Below, piece after piece: positions 7,596-16,305 of a DNA stretch of 64,000 bases (positions are counted from its first letter, which is position 1; every line of letters begins with the position of its first letter). Under the pieces are notes generated by a model. The model was not told where the DNA came from. It worked only from the letters and a program-made list of their open reading frames with translations, and did not search any database. The stretch lies in NCBI GenBank assembly GCA_964599875.1, contig CAZRHE010000002.1, positions 1-64,000 on the forward strand. The letters run 5' to 3'. Position numbers and translations under genes: made by a program. The stretch comes from RGIG4097 sp964599875. Lineage in GTDB: Bacteria; Bacillota; Clostridia; Christensenellales; CAG-917.

Positions 7596-10500
7596 ATGGG
7601 AAATTTCGTACACTTACATTTGCACACCGAATACAGTTTGCTCGACGGCGCGGTTAGACTGACCAAGCAAGTGCTCGATCCAAGCGATCCCAACAAAGCG
7701 CAAACGATAAGTCCGCTTGCAAACGCGCTTAAAGAAAGGGGGATGGATTCGGTCGCAATCACCGACCACGGCAATATGTACGGCGTGCATATTTTCGTTG
7801 AAAGGATGCGCGCGGAGGGCATTAAACCTATTATCGGCAGCGAGTTTTACGTTGCGGACGATATGTACGTAAAGACCTCGGACGTGCTATACAAAAATCG
7901 ACATTTGATTCTCATCGCAAAGGATTTGACGGGTTATAAAAATTTGATGTTTTTGTCCTCGAAATCTTTCGTGGACGGCTTTTACAATAAGCCGAGAATA
8001 GACCTCAATCTTTTGAAAGACCACACCGAAGGACTTATTTGCTGTTCGGCGTGTCTTGCGGGACAAGTGCCGCAACTACTTATTCACAACGATTACGAGG
8101 GCGCCGTCGAATACGCAACGAAGATGAGAGATATGTTCGCCCCCGGAGATTATTATATCGAACTTCAAGATCACTCTCTTCCCGAAGAGAAAAAGATTTT
8201 GCCGCTTTTATATAAACTCGCGAAAGAGATAGGCGTCAAAGTAGTCGCGACCAACGACGTCCACTATATCGAAAGAGAGGACGCGGACGTACAAGACACT
8301 ATGGAGTGTATAAACCTCGGTTGCAAAAAAACCGAAGTCAACGGCATGCGTTTTGAAAACGACAGTTTCTATCTCAAATCCGAAGAGGAAATGAGAGAGT
8401 TGTTCGCTTGGTGCCCCGAGGCAATCGACAACACGAGAGAAATAGCGGATAAAGTGGAGGATTATTTCGTTGCGGATACCAACGGCGTCTACTATATTCC
8501 CCGCTACACGAACGAGGAGATAGGGGACAGAACGACGGCGCAATATCTTCACGACCTTGCATGGGAGAGAATCAAAAAACGTTACGACGTCATCACCCCC
8601 GAAATCGAACAAAGGCTGACCTACGAACTCGGCGTCATAAACAAGTGCGGATTCAACGACTACTTCCTCATCGTTTGGGACTACTGCAACGAGGCGAAGA
8701 AAATGGGGATTCCCGTCGGTCCCGGAAGAGGAAGCGGCGTGGGCAGTTTGGTTGCGTATTCCATAGGCATCACGGACGTAGACCCGTTGCGCTACAATTT
8801 GCTGTTCGAAAGATTCTTGTCCGAAGAAAGAGTTTCCATGCCTGACTTCGATATAGACTTTTGTTTCGTGCGCCGTCCCGAAGTCATCGAGTACGTCGTG
8901 AGAAAGTACGGCAAAAACAACGTTTCGCAAATCATCGCTTATTCCACTATGAGCGCGAAAGCGGTCGTCAAGGACGTTGCGAGAGTTTACGATATTCCGT
9001 ATAACGATTCGAATAACTGGGTTAAGAACATCCCGGGCGGCAAGTATCTTTTGAAACAAGTGCTGACTCCCGGCACGGAAGGCTATTCGGAAGATTTCAA
9101 AATGCTTTACGAAACCAATCCGCAAGCAAGAGAAATAATAGACGTCGCAATGCGCCTCGAAGGTATGCCCAGACAGACTTCGGAGCACGCGGCGGGCGTC
9201 GTCATTTGCGGAGAAGAACTTGTCGGGCACGTCCCGCTTTCGAGAAATAAGGACGATATAGTCACGCAATTCGACAAACTCGTCGTCGAGCATATCGGAC
9301 TTCTCAAAATGGACTTCCTCGGACTTAAAACCCTCACGGATATATCCGAGGCGATTAAGTACATAAAAGAGGATAAGGGAGTGGACGTGGACTTCCACAA
9401 ACTCGGATACGAAGACCCCAAAATTTACGAACTCATAGCGTCGGGAGATTGCGAAGCGGTTTTCCAACTTGAAAGCGGCGGCATGAAGAAGTTTATGAAT
9501 CAACTTCAACCGACTTGCCTCGAAGACGTCATCGCAGGTATATCCATGTATCGTCCCGGCCCTATGCAGTTTATAGACGACTTCATCGCGGGCAAACGTA
9601 ACCCCGAAAAAGTGGTGTACGCGCATCCGCTTTTGAAAGAAATCCTCGAAGTCACTTACGGCTGTATCGTCTATCAAGAGCAGGTTATGCAAATAGCGCA
9701 GAAAGTCGCGGGATATTCCTTTGGCGGTGCGGACATAATGAGGCGTGCAATCGCAAAGAAAAAACTCGACGTCCTTCAAGCGCAAAAGGAAATCTTCCTT
9801 CACGGCGGACGACTCAAAGGGGATAAGACGAATAAATATATCCCCGGTGCAATCGCAAACGGCGTCAGTGAAGAAATCGCAAGCGCACTGTTCGATTCCA
9901 TTTTGAAGTTTGCAAGTTACGCGTTCAACAAATCTCACGCGGCGGCGTACACTTTCCTCACCTATCAGACGGCGTGGCTCAAATGCTATTATCCCGTCCA
10001 CTTTATGGCGGCGGTCATAAACAACAGAATCACAAACTCCGAAGAGGTTACGCACTACATAAACTATCTGCGCAGACAAGGCGTCAAAATCCTTGCGCCC
10101 GATATCAACAGTTCGAAAAAATTCTTTTCAATACACGACGGAAACGTACGCTATGGTCTTATGGGCGTCAAAAACGTCGGCGAACAGGCAATCGAATTCG
10201 TCATCAACGAGAGAGAAAAGAACGGCGAGTTTAAGGATATAAAGGACTTCATTTCTCGTTGCACGGGACAGATAAACAAACGTATGGTCGAGAACCTTAT
10301 AAAAGGCGGTGCGTTCGATTGTTTCGGCAAGACGCGCTCTACGCTCATTGCGTCCTACGAGGGCATAATGAACCAAGTCGCAAGCGATAAGAAGAACAGT
10401 ATGTCGGGGCAAATGTCCTTGTTCGACGACTTGATAGAGGACGTCGAGGTCAAGTACACCGAACTTGCGGAATACTCGAAACAACAAATCCTGTCCGAAG

Positions 10501-11174
10501 AAAAAGAGGTGCTCGGAATGTACGTCAGCGGACACCCTCTCGACGATTGCGTCGTGCGTCCCGGTGAATTCAATTTCGATACGGGAATGTTGTACGTGGA
10601 ATCCGAAGACGTCGGAGAGGACGAGGAAGAATCCGAATCCGCGGGCATGGTCGTAGATAAAAATCTTGCGGGCAAACAGGTCAAGATGGGATGTATAGTC
10701 GCATCCTACGAGAGAAAAGTCACCAAGACCGACCAAAGACGTTTCGCCGTCGGCAAACTCGAAGACAGAATGGGTGCGATATCCTTCAGTATGTTCGCAA
10801 GGGCATACGAGCAATACGGAAAAATGCTCGAGGGGGACGCTCCCGTCAAAGTGTACGGCAGAATAGACCTTCGCGACGAAAGCGAACCTAAAATCACGGT
10901 GGATAGAATCGAGCCGTGGGAAAATTCCGTGCGCGAAACGTCGTCCTCAAAGCGCGGAATACTCTACGTGCTCGTCGGAAACGAAAGCGAGAAAAAACTC
11001 ATAGGCGGCGTGCTTGCAATGCACAAAGGCACTATTCCAGTGCAAGCGCAGATAAGAAAGGACGGAAAATATTGCCTTATGGAATATCCGCAAAGGGTTG
11101 AAGTCACGGACGAACTTATTAAGAAACTCAAAAACATCGTCGGTGAAAACAACGTCAAATTCGTAGTCAAATAA
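7596..11174 (+). CDS. dnaE: DNA polymerase III subunit alpha (DnaE)
   Basis: The replicative C-family polymerase subunit, 1192 residues. It begins with a PHP domain (HLHLHTEYSLLDG at about 6-18, with the AITDHGNMYG motif). The polymerase catalytic aspartates are in PDFDIDF (about 416-422), and a third Asp is in LLKMDFLGL (about 571). Also present are the RRPEVIEYVVRKYG finger region, a helix-hairpin-helix around residues 800-880 and a C-terminal OB-fold (about 1020-1110). The Shine-Dalgarno GGAAGG precedes the ATG. The polymerase of the PolC type is expected elsewhere in the genome. Monocistronic, ending at a strong terminator. Confidence 0.97.
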   Translation: MGNFVHLHLHTEYSLLDGAVRLTKQVLDPSDPNKAQTISPLANALKERGMDSVAITDHGNMYGVHIFVERMRAEGIKPIIGSEFYVADDMYVKTSDVLYKNRHLILIAKDLTGYKNLMFLSSKSFVDGFYNKPRIDLNLLKDHTEGLICCSACLAGQVPQLLIHNDYEGAVEYATKMRDMFAPGDYYIELQDHSLPEEKKILPLLYKLAKEIGVKVVATNDVHYIEREDADVQDTMECINLGCKKTEVNGMRFENDSFYLKSEEEMRELFAWCPEAIDNTREIADKVEDYFVADTNGVYYIPRYTNEEIGDRTTAQYLHDLAWERIKKRYDVITPEIEQRLTYELGVINKCGFNDYFLIVWDYCNEAKKMGIPVGPGRGSGVGSLVAYSIGITDVDPLRYNLLFERFLSEERVSMPDFDIDFCFVRRPEVIEYVVRKYGKNNVSQIIAYSTMSAKAVVKDVARVYDIPYNDSNNWVKNIPGGKYLLKQVLTPGTEGYSEDFKMLYETNPQAREIIDVAMRLEGMPRQTSEHAAGVVICGEELVGHVPLSRNKDDIVTQFDKLVVEHIGLLKMDFLGLKTLTDISEAIKYIKEDKGVDVDFHKLGYEDPKIYELIASGDCEAVFQLESGGMKKFMNQLQPTCLEDVIAGISMYRPGPMQFIDDFIAGKRNPEKVVYAHPLLKEILEVTYGCIVYQEQVMQIAQKVAGYSFGGADIMRRAIAKKKLDVLQAQKEIFLHGGRLKGDKTNKYIPGAIANGVSEEIASALFDSILKFASYAFNKSHAAAYTFLTYQTAWLKCYYPVHFMAAVINNRITNSEEVTHYINYLRRQGVKILAPDINSSKKFFSIHDGNVRYGLMGVKNVGEQAIEFVINEREKNGEFKDIKDFISRCTGQINKRMVENLIKGGAFDCFGKTRSTLIASYEGIMNQVASDKKNSMSGQMSLFDDLIEDVEVKYTELAEYSKQQILSEEKEVLGMYVSGHPLDDCVVRPGEFNFDTGMLYVESEDVGEDEEESESAGMVVDKNLAGKQVKMGCIVASYERKVTKTDQRRFAVGKLEDRMGAISFSMFARAYEQYGKMLEGDAPVKVYGRIDLRDESEPKITVDRIEPWENSVRETSSSKRGILYVLVGNESEKKLIGGVLAMHKGTIPVQAQIRKDGKYCLMEYPQRVEVTDELIKKLKNIVGENNVKFVVK

Positions 11175-11179
11175 GGATG

Positions 11180-11200
11180 CGCCGCTTATGCGGCGTTTTT
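11180..11200 (+). terminator. Intrinsic terminator after dnaE
   Basis: Stem CGCCGC / GCGGCG with a TTAT loop (11180-11195), followed by five Ts. Confidence 0.9.
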
Positions 11201-11288
11201 CTTATCGAAATTATTCTACGCGCTTGCGCCCGCTTATTCGAAGTTAGGACGATTGCGCGCAATTTGATATTTTTTTGAAAATTGGTTG

Positions 11289-11317
11289 TTGCTTTATGCG
11301 CGTGCGTATGTTAGAAT
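11289..11317 (+). promoter_or_regulatory. pfkA promoter
   Basis: TTGCTT (11289-11294) and TAGAAT (11312-11317) with a 17-nt spacer. The AGAGGTG Shine-Dalgarno at 11336-11342 precedes the ATG at 11347. Confidence 0.5.
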
Positions 11318-11346
11318 GTTAAACAGTGAACGTTTAGAGGTGTGTT

Positions 11347-12324
11347 ATGGCACAAAAAGAAAAGAAAATAGCAATATTAACGAGCGGCGGAGATTCTTCC
11401 GGAATGAACGCGGGTATCCGCGCCGCAGTCAGATACGCTCTTTCCAAGGGCTACACGGTTTACGGCGTCCGTCACGGGTACGTGGGACTCGTAAACGACG
11501 ATATATTCGAAATGCAATATAGCAGCGTTTCCAACTGCGTGCATACGGGCGGTACCATTCTCCGCACGGGCAGAAGCGGTGATTTCAAAGACCCCGAAGT
11601 GCTTAAAGCGGCGGCGAACAATCTTTTGAAACGCGGTTGCGACAGCCTCATCGTCATCGGCGGGGACGGCTCTTTCCGCGGACTTCGCGACCTTCACAAG
11701 ATGACTGACCTCAGAGTCGTCGGCATCCCCGGCACCATTGACAACGATATGGGTTACACCGATTACACAATCGGTTTCGATACGGCGTGCAACACCGTCC
11801 TCGACGCGATTTTGAAACTTCGCGACACGATAACTTCTCACGACAGAATAATGGTTCTCGAAGTTATGGGACGCCATTGCGGAGATATCGCGCTTTACAC
11901 CTCTCTTGCAGGCGGAGCGGAATACGTCATCCTTCCCGAAGCACCCGTCGACGTGGACGCAATCGCGAAGAGCGTCAAAGAAGGCTTTGAAAAGGGCAAG
12001 ACTTCCACGATTATCGTGCTTGCGGAAGGCAGAAACGACATCAAAGACGAACTCATGAAGAAAGTGGGTGAAGCAACGGGTAAGACAATCAACCATATCG
12101 CGCTCAGTTACATTCAAAGAGGTGGTATTCCTACTATGAGCGACAGAGTGCTTGCATCCCGTCTTGCAGTCCGCGCGGTCGACCTCATCGACGACGGTCA
12201 AAGCGGAAGAGTGGTCGGCATAAGAGGGGGCAACCTCATCGATATGACCGTCACCGAGGCTCTCAACACGCCCAAGACTTTCAACGAGCAAATCTACAAT
12301 ATATCCACACTCATCAGCAAATAA
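11347..12324 (+). CDS. pfkA: ATP-dependent 6-phosphofructokinase
   Basis: Phosphorylates fructose 6-phosphate to fructose 1,6-bisphosphate, the committed step of glycolysis. Its 325 residues match bacterial PfkA. It has the N-terminal TSGGDSSGMNAGIR nucleotide motif and GGDGS at 105-109, with glycine at the position that selects ATP. PGTIDND at 128-134 has the second ATP-selective glycine (G129) and catalytic D132. MGRHCGDIALY and the C-terminal QRGG motif are also present. The next gene, 41 nt downstream, is a PPi-type PFK, so the cell seems to carry both phosphoryl-donor types in one operon. Confidence 0.96.
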   Translation: MAQKEKKIAILTSGGDSSGMNAGIRAAVRYALSKGYTVYGVRHGYVGLVNDDIFEMQYSSVSNCVHTGGTILRTGRSGDFKDPEVLKAAANNLLKRGCDSLIVIGGDGSFRGLRDLHKMTDLRVVGIPGTIDNDMGYTDYTIGFDTACNTVLDAILKLRDTITSHDRIMVLEVMGRHCGDIALYTSLAGGAEYVILPEAPVDVDAIAKSVKEGFEKGKTSTIIVLAEGRNDIKDELMKKVGEATGKTINHIALSYIQRGGIPTMSDRVLASRLAVRAVDLIDDGQSGRVVGIRGGNLIDMTVTEALNTPKTFNEQIYNISTLISK

Positions 12325-12365
12325 TCAGCACGGCGGTTTCCGCCTAAAAATATCAGGAGATTCAT

Positions 12366-13610
12366 ATGAAAAATTTGGTTGGAGCATGTATGTTCGGACA
12401 AAGCGGAGGTCCTACTTCCGTTATTAACAGCAGCGCGGCAGGCGTTTTCACCGAGGCGTTAAGACAAGGCAATATCACCGCGGTTTACGGCGCGGAACAC
12501 GGCATCGTCGGTATCCTCAACGAGAAATTCTACGATATGGGCAAAGAAGACCCCAGAGAAATCGAACTTCTCAAATACACCCCGTCCAGTGCGCTCGGCT
12601 CTGCAAGATACAAACTCAAAGACGCGGCGGTGGACGACACCGATTATAAACGTATTCTCGAAGTGTTCAGCAAATACAATATCCGCTATTTCTTCTACAA
12701 CGGCGGCAACGACAGCATGGACACCTGCAATAAGATAAGCAAATACTTGCAATCCGTCGGCTACGACTGCAACGTAATCGGCGTGCCCAAGACCATAGAC
12801 AACGACCTTTACGGCACCGACCATTGCCCCGGTTACGCAAGCGCGGCAAAATATATCGCAACCACCGTTATGGAATGTAACCTCGACGCGAAAGTTTACA
12901 ACTTCGGTCTTGTTTGCGTCATCGAAGCGATGGGCAGAAACGCAGGTTGGCTCACCGCGGCGGCGGAACTTGCAAATTACAAAGGACTCGGCGCAGACCT
13001 TATTTATCTTCCCGAAGTTCCTTTCGACGTCAAACAATTCGTCGAAGACGTCAGAGAAGTTTGCGCGAAGAATAACAACAAATGTATCGTCGTCGTGTCC
13101 GAAGGTATCAAGGATAAAGACGGCAACTACGTTTCCGAAAGCAAAGTCGGCGCAAACGATTTGTTCGGTCACGCGGAACTCGGCGGTCTTGCGGCAAAAC
13201 TCGCGGGACTTATTAAGAAAGAACTCGGCGTGAAAGTTCGCCCTATCGAACTCAGCCTTATGCAACGCTGCGGCGCACACCTTGCAAGTAGAGTGGACGT
13301 CGAAGAAGCGTTCGAAGCGGGTGCGTTCGCAGTCAGATGCGCGGTCGAGGGCGAAACGGATAAGATGGTCATCTTCGAAAGAGATTATTCGAGCGAAGAG
13401 TATTCCTGCAAGCCCGTCCTCATGCCTCTCGAACTTGCGGCAAACACCGAAAAGACGGTTCCTCTCGATTGGATAACCAACGACGGCAAAGGCGTCAGCG
13501 AAGAGTACGTAAAATATGCGCTTCCTCTCATTCAAGGAGATGCAAAAGCACCTCTCGAAGACGGTTTGCCCAGATTTGCTCAACTCAAAAAAGTATACGC
13601 ACAAAAGTAA
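12366..13610 (+). CDS. pfp: Diphosphate--fructose-6-phosphate 1-phosphotransferase
   Basis: A PPi-dependent phosphofructokinase of 414 residues, which can run reversibly in glycolysis. Donor specificity is read from two positions: GGNDS at 113-117 (Asp instead of the ATP-type Gly) and PKTIDND at 141-147 (Lys142 replacing Gly). Both substitutions are known to exclude ATP. D145 is the catalytic base. The MGRNAGW motif binds the sugar phosphate. An AGGAG Shine-Dalgarno precedes the ATG. A small hairpin (GGCGG...CCGCC) lies between it and pfkA, and a terminator follows. Confidence 0.93.
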   Translation: MKNLVGACMFGQSGGPTSVINSSAAGVFTEALRQGNITAVYGAEHGIVGILNEKFYDMGKEDPREIELLKYTPSSALGSARYKLKDAAVDDTDYKRILEVFSKYNIRYFFYNGGNDSMDTCNKISKYLQSVGYDCNVIGVPKTIDNDLYGTDHCPGYASAAKYIATTVMECNLDAKVYNFGLVCVIEAMGRNAGWLTAAAELANYKGLGADLIYLPEVPFDVKQFVEDVREVCAKNNNKCIVVVSEGIKDKDGNYVSESKVGANDLFGHAELGGLAAKLAGLIKKELGVKVRPIELSLMQRCGAHLASRVDVEEAFEAGAFAVRCAVEGETDKMVIFERDYSSEEYSCKPVLMPLELAANTEKTVPLDWITNDGKGVSEEYVKYALPLIQGDAKAPLEDGLPRFAQLKKVYAQK

Positions 13611-13616
13611 CCTACT

Positions 13617-13641
13617 AAATACGGCATATATGCCGTATTTT
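13617..13641 (+). terminator. Palindromic terminator after pfp
   Basis: A near-perfect 24-bp palindrome (13617-13640) centred on CATATATG and ending in a T-run. It may act in both directions. The next gene starts only 18 nt further on. Confidence 0.7.
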
Positions 13642-13658
13642 GCTTGACGGAGGAAAGT

Positions 13659-14807
13659 ATGGAAAGAAAATACGCGACAACCGAACACGACGCTTATTGG
13701 AACGCTCATATCGCAAACGCGAAACGTTATAAAGCCGTTTTGAAATGCGGAAACGCAGAAGAAATCGCAAACGCAAAAGCGTGGAAAGCGGAAGATAAGA
13801 AGAAGAGTAAAGAATTCAAAAAACAATACGGAATGTTCCGTTATCCTCTCATGGCGGATATCTTCGACTTTGCGGAAGAGGATAGGGCTTTGCCTAACTC
13901 GAAAACGGTTTTCAACAAGGAAATCAAAGTCGTCAAGGACGTCGTCTACAAGGAAATCGACGGTCAACAACTCGTCATGGATATCTATATTCCCTCCGTC
14001 CCCGTCGGTGAAAAAAATCCCGTCGTAGTGGACGTGCCGGGCGGCGGTTGGGTCATTCACAATCGTCCGAGAAGGGACGGTTACGCCAGATTGTTCGCCG
14101 CTATGGGCGCAGTCGTTTGCGTCATCGACCATAGACTTGCTCCCGAAGTGTTCTTCCCTGAAAATCTTAAAGACGTCGTAGACGCACTCAACTTCCTCGA
14201 AGAGATTAAGGACGAATTCAATCTCGACTTGAACGACGTTACGATAACGGGGGATAGTTCGGGCGGGCATCTTTCTGCTTGCACGGGTTGCGCGTCGTCC
14301 GTGCCCGAATACGGCAAGAAACTCGGACTTCCCGAACTCAAAGTCAAAATCAAAAGGTGCATCTTTATATCGGGTGCGTTCAGTTTCGAAACCATGTACA
14401 GAATCCCGTTCACGCACACCCTCATGGTGAGATATTTCAGCGGGAAGAAGTCGAGAACGGAATTTAGAAATTGGGAGTTTTATAAGGAATCAATTCCCTA
14501 TAACTACCTCACGAAAGACTTCCCCGAATCCTACAACAACGGGGGCGGGCTTGACCTGCTCTGCTTGGGCGAGGCAAAGCGTATGGCTAAAAAACTCACC
14601 GCGGCAGGCGTTAAGAACGAATACAAAGTCGGCAAAAACATTCTCAACAATATGCACTGTTACGTGCTCCGCACCCCCTTTGCGCCCGCACGCCGCGACA
14701 TGACGATTATCATGGATTGGTATCGTCGCTCCGAAAAGGATGCAGGCGTGGATATGAGTGCAAACTTCGAGAGAGTCAAAAAGGCACTCGAGCATAAATG
14801 CAAATGA
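13659..14807 (+). CDS. Alpha/beta hydrolase (HSL-type esterase/lipase)
   Basis: A cytoplasmic carboxylesterase-like enzyme of 382 residues. The oxyanion-hole motif appears as PGGGW (127-131), a variant of HGGGW. The nucleophile elbow GDSSGGH (198-204) places the catalytic serine at S200. A DHRLAPE motif typical of the hormone-sensitive-lipase family follows the oxyanion motif. The catalytic histidine is probably in NNMHCYV near residue 331. About 85 residues precede the hydrolase fold. The ATG at 13659 is chosen because GGAGG lies 5 nt upstream; the longer frame from a TTG at 13644 lacks a Shine-Dalgarno. The substrate is unknown. Confidence 0.85.
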   Translation: MERKYATTEHDAYWNAHIANAKRYKAVLKCGNAEEIANAKAWKAEDKKKSKEFKKQYGMFRYPLMADIFDFAEEDRALPNSKTVFNKEIKVVKDVVYKEIDGQQLVMDIYIPSVPVGEKNPVVVDVPGGGWVIHNRPRRDGYARLFAAMGAVVCVIDHRLAPEVFFPENLKDVVDALNFLEEIKDEFNLDLNDVTITGDSSGGHLSACTGCASSVPEYGKKLGLPELKVKIKRCIFISGAFSFETMYRIPFTHTLMVRYFSGKKSRTEFRNWEFYKESIPYNYLTKDFPESYNNGGGLDLLCLGEAKRMAKKLTAAGVKNEYKVGKNILNNMHCYVLRTPFAPARRDMTIIMDWYRRSEKDAGVDMSANFERVKKALEHKCK

Positions 14808-16147
14808 TAAATCTTCTCGTCGGTGACGTGATTGAAGGAGAGGTCGTAGACCTCGGAGTAGAAGGAGAAGGCGTCGTAAAATACGGCGCGTTTCCTATTT
14901 TCGTACCCTTTGCGCTCCCCGGCGAAATCGTCAGAGTCAGACTCAATTACGTAAAGAAAGACGTTGCGTTCGGTGACTTAATCGAGGTTTTATCACCGTC
15001 AAACGAGCGCGTAAAACCCCGTTGTTGCTATTTTGGCAAATGCGGCGGGTGCGACCTTCAACATATGTCGCACGCCCTTCAAGAAGAAACGAAACGTAAG
15101 TTTGTCGAAAGAAGTCTTTCTCGCAACGGCAAAATAGATTTCTCCGTGCCCCCAGTGATTTCTTTGAACGAGTGGGGTTATAGAAACAAGTTGAGTTTGC
15201 CTTTCGGCGTAAACGGAGATAAAAAAGTCGTGCTCGGTTTTTACGAAAAGCGCACCCACAAAGTCGTCACTTTGAAACATTGCGCGCTCAACGGCGACGC
15301 CGCCGCTACGCTTATAAGCACGGTTACGGATTGGGCAAACGACCACTCTTTGTCCGTCTACGACGAGAGGACGGGGAAAGGTCTTCTTCGTCACCTTGTC
15401 GCAAGGATAACGAATTTTCTTTCCGCAGTCGTCGTGATAAACGGGGACGATTTGCCTTTTGCGGACGACTTGACGAATAGGCTTAAAGAAAATTTCGGGG
15501 ACGTCGCACTCTATTTTTCCGTCAACAAGAAAAACACAAATGTCATTATGACGAATGGCGTTACCCTTGTCGGCGGAGAAGAAAAAGAGCAAGATTTAGG
15601 CGCGTTTTCCGCGGCGGTTTCTCCGTGCAGTTTTTTGCAAGTGAACGATAAAATCCGCGATGCTATATACGATGCGGTTGCGGATTCGCTTTCTGATTTC
15701 GACGGGGATATAGTGGAACTTTATTCAGGCGTCGGGATACTCACCGCGCAACTTGCGGTCAGACTGAATAAAGCGAAAATCACGTCCGTCGAAATCGTGC
15801 ACGAGGCGGTCGAGGACGCAAAGGCACTTATGCAAAAACTCGGTGTGGACGACAGAGTGAATTGCATCGAGGGGGACGCAGGCGAATTTATGAAATCCCT
15901 TGCCGCCGAAAACGGGAAAAGGGCTATCGTCATAGACCCTCCGAGAAAGGGTTGCTCGAAAGAAACGGTGGAGGGCATAGTGCGCTCGGGATTTGAATTC
16001 ATAGCCTACGTGTCTTGCAATCCGTCCACTCTTGCGCGCGACCTAAAATACTTCACGGAAAACGGCTACGAACTTAAATCCGTCCAGCCCTACGACATGT
16101 TCCCGCAAACCTCGAACGTTGAAACTTTCGCCGTCCTCACAAGATAG
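14804..16147 (+). CDS. 23S rRNA (uracil-C5)-methyltransferase, RlmD/RlmCD family
   Basis: An S-adenosylmethionine-dependent m5U methyltransferase of about 447 residues. An N-terminal TRAM domain (about 1-58, with EGEGVVKYGAFPIFVPFALPGE) binds RNA. A Cys cluster (C74/C75, C80, C83 plus a downstream Cys) matches the [4Fe-4S] ligands of RumA. SAM motif VELYSGVGILTAQLA, IDPPRKGC, and the catalytic VSCNPSTLARDL follow in order. The start could be 14798 or 14804. The ATG at 14804 overlaps the esterase stop (ATGA), so it is likely coupled. Whether it modifies U747, U1939 or both cannot be read. Confidence 0.92.
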   Translation: MINLLVGDVIEGEVVDLGVEGEGVVKYGAFPIFVPFALPGEIVRVRLNYVKKDVAFGDLIEVLSPSNERVKPRCCYFGKCGGCDLQHMSHALQEETKRKFVERSLSRNGKIDFSVPPVISLNEWGYRNKLSLPFGVNGDKKVVLGFYEKRTHKVVTLKHCALNGDAAATLISTVTDWANDHSLSVYDERTGKGLLRHLVARITNFLSAVVVINGDDLPFADDLTNRLKENFGDVALYFSVNKKNTNVIMTNGVTLVGGEEKEQDLGAFSAAVSPCSFLQVNDKIRDAIYDAVADSLSDFDGDIVELYSGVGILTAQLAVRLNKAKITSVEIVHEAVEDAKALMQKLGVDDRVNCIEGDAGEFMKSLAAENGKRAIVIDPPRKGCSKETVEGIVRSGFEFIAYVSCNPSTLARDLKYFTENGYELKSVQPYDMFPQTSNVETFAVLTR

Positions 16148-16235
16148 CGAGAATTATTCGAGATTAGTTTTGCAAAGACAAAATTAAATGCGGTTTTGAA
16201 ATCTTGAAATTTAGATTTTTGTTGCAAATTCGGTA

Positions 16236-16264
16236 TTGTATTCTCAATTCGATTTTGATATAAT
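16236..16264 (+). promoter_or_regulatory. Promoter of the 531-residue unknown gene
   Basis: TTGTAT (16236-16241) and TATAAT (16259-16264), 17-nt spacer. The AAGGAGGAG Shine-Dalgarno lies just before the ATG at 16306. Confidence 0.75.
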
Positions 16265-16305
16265 CAAAATAGTAGAATTTATTTTTGCATTAAGGAGGAG
16301 CAGAG

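Noticed and set aside
8208..10079. A 623-residue open frame on the minus strand inside dnaE
   Set aside because: It is the antisense shadow of a clear polymerase gene; no Shine-Dalgarno and no protein-like motifs.
12459..14417. A 652-residue minus-strand open frame across pfp and the esterase gene
   Set aside because: It spans two strongly supported genes and the terminator between them, with composition typical of antisense frames.
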